Origin: Sulfuricurvum sp.
Lineage (GTDB): Bacteria; Campylobacterota; Campylobacteria; Campylobacterales; Sulfurimonadaceae
Direction: 5' to 3'
Assembly: GCA_022729835.1 (NCBI GenBank)
Contig: DZBC01000136.1
Location: 1-5,954, forward strand
DNA: 5,954 nucleotides
Both the position numbers and the translations under genes were made by a program. Of the stretch, positions 4,861-5,954 are shown piece by piece (position 1 is the first letter of the stretch; each line of letters starts with the position of its first letter). The notes beneath the pieces are model-generated. The model had not been told where the DNA came from, searched no databases, and was given only the letters and a program-made list of their open reading frames with translations.

Positions 4861-5954
4861 TGTATCATGAAAAAATTGCCCTCTTTTCAATGCTGTTTGT
4901 GCTCATTGTGGCCCTCATTTTTACGGTTCTGTATCGCCAATACCAAGAGGATAGGGCACTGCTTGGGCAGACCAAACTCGAACAGCTCGACAGCCTCTAC
5001 AAAAGTGCCATCACCACCTACAGACTAAACGCCCGCTCCACCTATGGCAATCTGATTTTGCAACCCGAAGTGCTCGCTATTTTGCATCAGGTCGAAGGCA
5101 CCTCTCCTGAGCAATTTGACGCATTGCACTGGAAACTCCATGCTCTTTTGAAAAAGCAATACGAAGGACTCAAAGAGGCGCTTGATGTGCGCCAGATCCA
5201 TTTTCATCTGCCCGATGGTCGCAGCTTTTTGCGGATGCATCGCCCTGAGCAATACGGCGACAATCTCATGCAGGTGCGCGAATCCATAGCCATAGCCAAC
5301 GAGCAAAAACGCTACGCCGAGGGCTTTGAAGAGGGCCGTATCTTCAACGGCTATCGCTATATCTTCCCCATCATTGATCAAGGAAAGCACCTTGGCAGCA
5401 TCGAAATCAGCGTCTCCATCAACGCCATCATCAAGCACCTAAGCCAAGTCTTCAAAAAGCGCGGATTTTACTTCATGATCGAAAGCGACGTCGTATCGGG
5501 TACCGTTTTTGACAAGGAAAAAGGTAACTACGCCCCCTCCACCCTACATGACGCTTACGTCATTGATCTGGGGGTGCAAGCCCACTTCGACACTGCGCTT
5601 GAACCCCTACTGCGCACCCTCCATGACGATCCGGCCGTCACCGAAAACATCCATAGCAAGCTTCCGTTTGTACGCGCACTGAGCTATCAAGACAAAGCGA
5701 TCGTGGCTACCTTCATGCCGATCGTCAATCTCCGTCTTGAGCCCATTGCCTACCTCATCTCACTCGAATCTGACAGCACCTTTCAAAGCCGTTTTAGTAC
5801 CTTTTTGAGTGCAACAGTGTTAAGCCTGCTGATCGGATCACTGATCTTTGGTGCCATCGCCTATCTGATCTGGCACAGCGGTAAAGCCCTCAAAGAGAAA
5901 GAGAGGCTTGACCTTCTCGTAGCGCAAAAAACTCAAGCGCTCAAACAGGAACAA
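4860..5954 (+). CDS. Membrane-anchored sensor protein with dCache_3-like periplasmic domain, 5' frame uncertain and 3' end cut
   Basis: The frame is open from before GTG 4860 to the right edge without a stop. Numbering from a restored MKKIALF start, TM1 is about 4-23 and a large periplasmic sensor spans 24-312. TM2 is 313-336, and residues 337-363 begin a cytoplasmic coiled coil (AQKTQALKQEQ). The sensor contains IHFHLPDGRSFLRMHRPE (111-128), YGDNL (130-134) and GFEEGRIFNGYRYIFPI (153-169) followed by GSIEISVS. This pattern is common in double-Cache sensors of histidine kinases and diguanylate cyclases, and I assign it to dCache_3 from memory. The output domain lies outside the window, so kinase versus cyclase cannot be decided. 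The start is problematic: ATG 4867 with its good ribosome site enters this frame only with seven A's, and six are present (4870-4875). Otherwise translation must use GTG 4860, or ATG 4890 inside TM1. The promoter behind purN suggests an independent unit. Confidence 0.85.
   Translation, partial: MYHEKIALFSMLFVLIVALIFTVLYRQYQEDRALLGQTKLEQLDSLYKSAITTYRLNARSTYGNLILQPEVLAILHQVEGTSPEQFDALHWKLHALLKKQYEGLKEALDVRQIHFHLPDGRSFLRMHRPEQYGDNLMQVRESIAIANEQKRYAEGFEEGRIFNGYRYIFPIIDQGKHLGSIEISVSINAIIKHLSQVFKKRGFYFMIESDVVSGTVFDKEKGNYAPSTLHDAYVIDLGVQAHFDTALEPLLRTLHDDPAVTENIHSKLPFVRALSYQDKAIVATFMPIVNLRLEPIAYLISLESDSTFQSRFSTFLSATVLSLLIGSLIFGAIAYLIWHSGKALKEKERLDLLVAQKTQALKQEQ
4870..4875 (+). other. A6 homopolymer directly after the ATG of the sensor gene
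   Basis: Six A's follow ATG 4867. As written, ATG leads into a 53-codon frame with no recognisable protein, ending at 5028. One extra A would give MKKIALFSMLF followed by the rest of TM1, a typical signal-anchor start. The site is therefore a candidate for slippage, phase variation, mutation or a base-calling error. Confidence 0.5.

Noticed and set aside
4867..5028. Small gene of 53 codons from ATG 4867
   Set aside because: It has a good ribosome site, but its residues show no recognisable pattern and it lies entirely over the sensor's first membrane helix and sensor domain in another frame; it is better explained as the wrong side of a frameshift.
5025..5438. Minus-strand open frame of 137 codons
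   Set aside because: It is antisense to the conserved dCache-like sensor motifs and is a by-product of the codon usage of that gene.

Overview
The window looks like chromosomal DNA from a moderately GC-rich member of the Campylobacterota (epsilonproteobacteria), perhaps of the Sulfurimonas/Sulfuricurvum kind. The reasons are the style of the cytoplasmic HD-GYP regulator and of the last gene's periplasmic sensor domain, an Nnr-PurN gene pair, and promoters with a good -10 but poor -35 element. This placement is inference from protein style, not a database match.

There are five protein-coding genes and no RNA genes, insertion sequences or CRISPR arrays. On the minus strand, 1-866 encodes a response regulator with an HD-GYP output domain (c-di-GMP phosphodiesterase type), cut by the left edge. 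A 162-bp AT-rich intergenic region separates it from a divergent gene at 1029-2804. That gene encodes an ammonium transporter (Amt) fused through a HAMP-like linker to a GGDEF diguanylate cyclase. The two genes thus encode enzymes of opposite c-di-GMP activity, one receiver-controlled and one probably ammonium-controlled, around one shared regulatory region.

At 2888-4279 is a bifunctional NAD(P)HX epimerase/dehydratase (Nnr), overlapping by 4 bp with purN (4276-4827; phosphoribosylglycinamide formyltransferase). This is a housekeeping metabolite-repair and purine unit. The 10-bp palindrome TTACATGTAA occurs three times exactly and once with one mismatch in this pair only, in two different reading frames.

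From about 4860 to the right edge is a membrane-anchored sensor protein with a dCache_3-like periplasmic domain, a second membrane helix and the start of a cytoplasmic coiled coil. Its output domain lies beyond the window. Its best ribosome site and ATG (4867) are one base out of frame with the protein, across a run of six A's. Phase variation, slippage, a mutation or a sequencing error could explain this.

The points most worth a second look are the Amt-GGDEF fusion and its divergent HD-GYP partner, the His-to-Asn change at a conserved metal-ligand position in the HD-GYP domain, the TTACATGTAA cluster, and the A6 tract at the sensor start.
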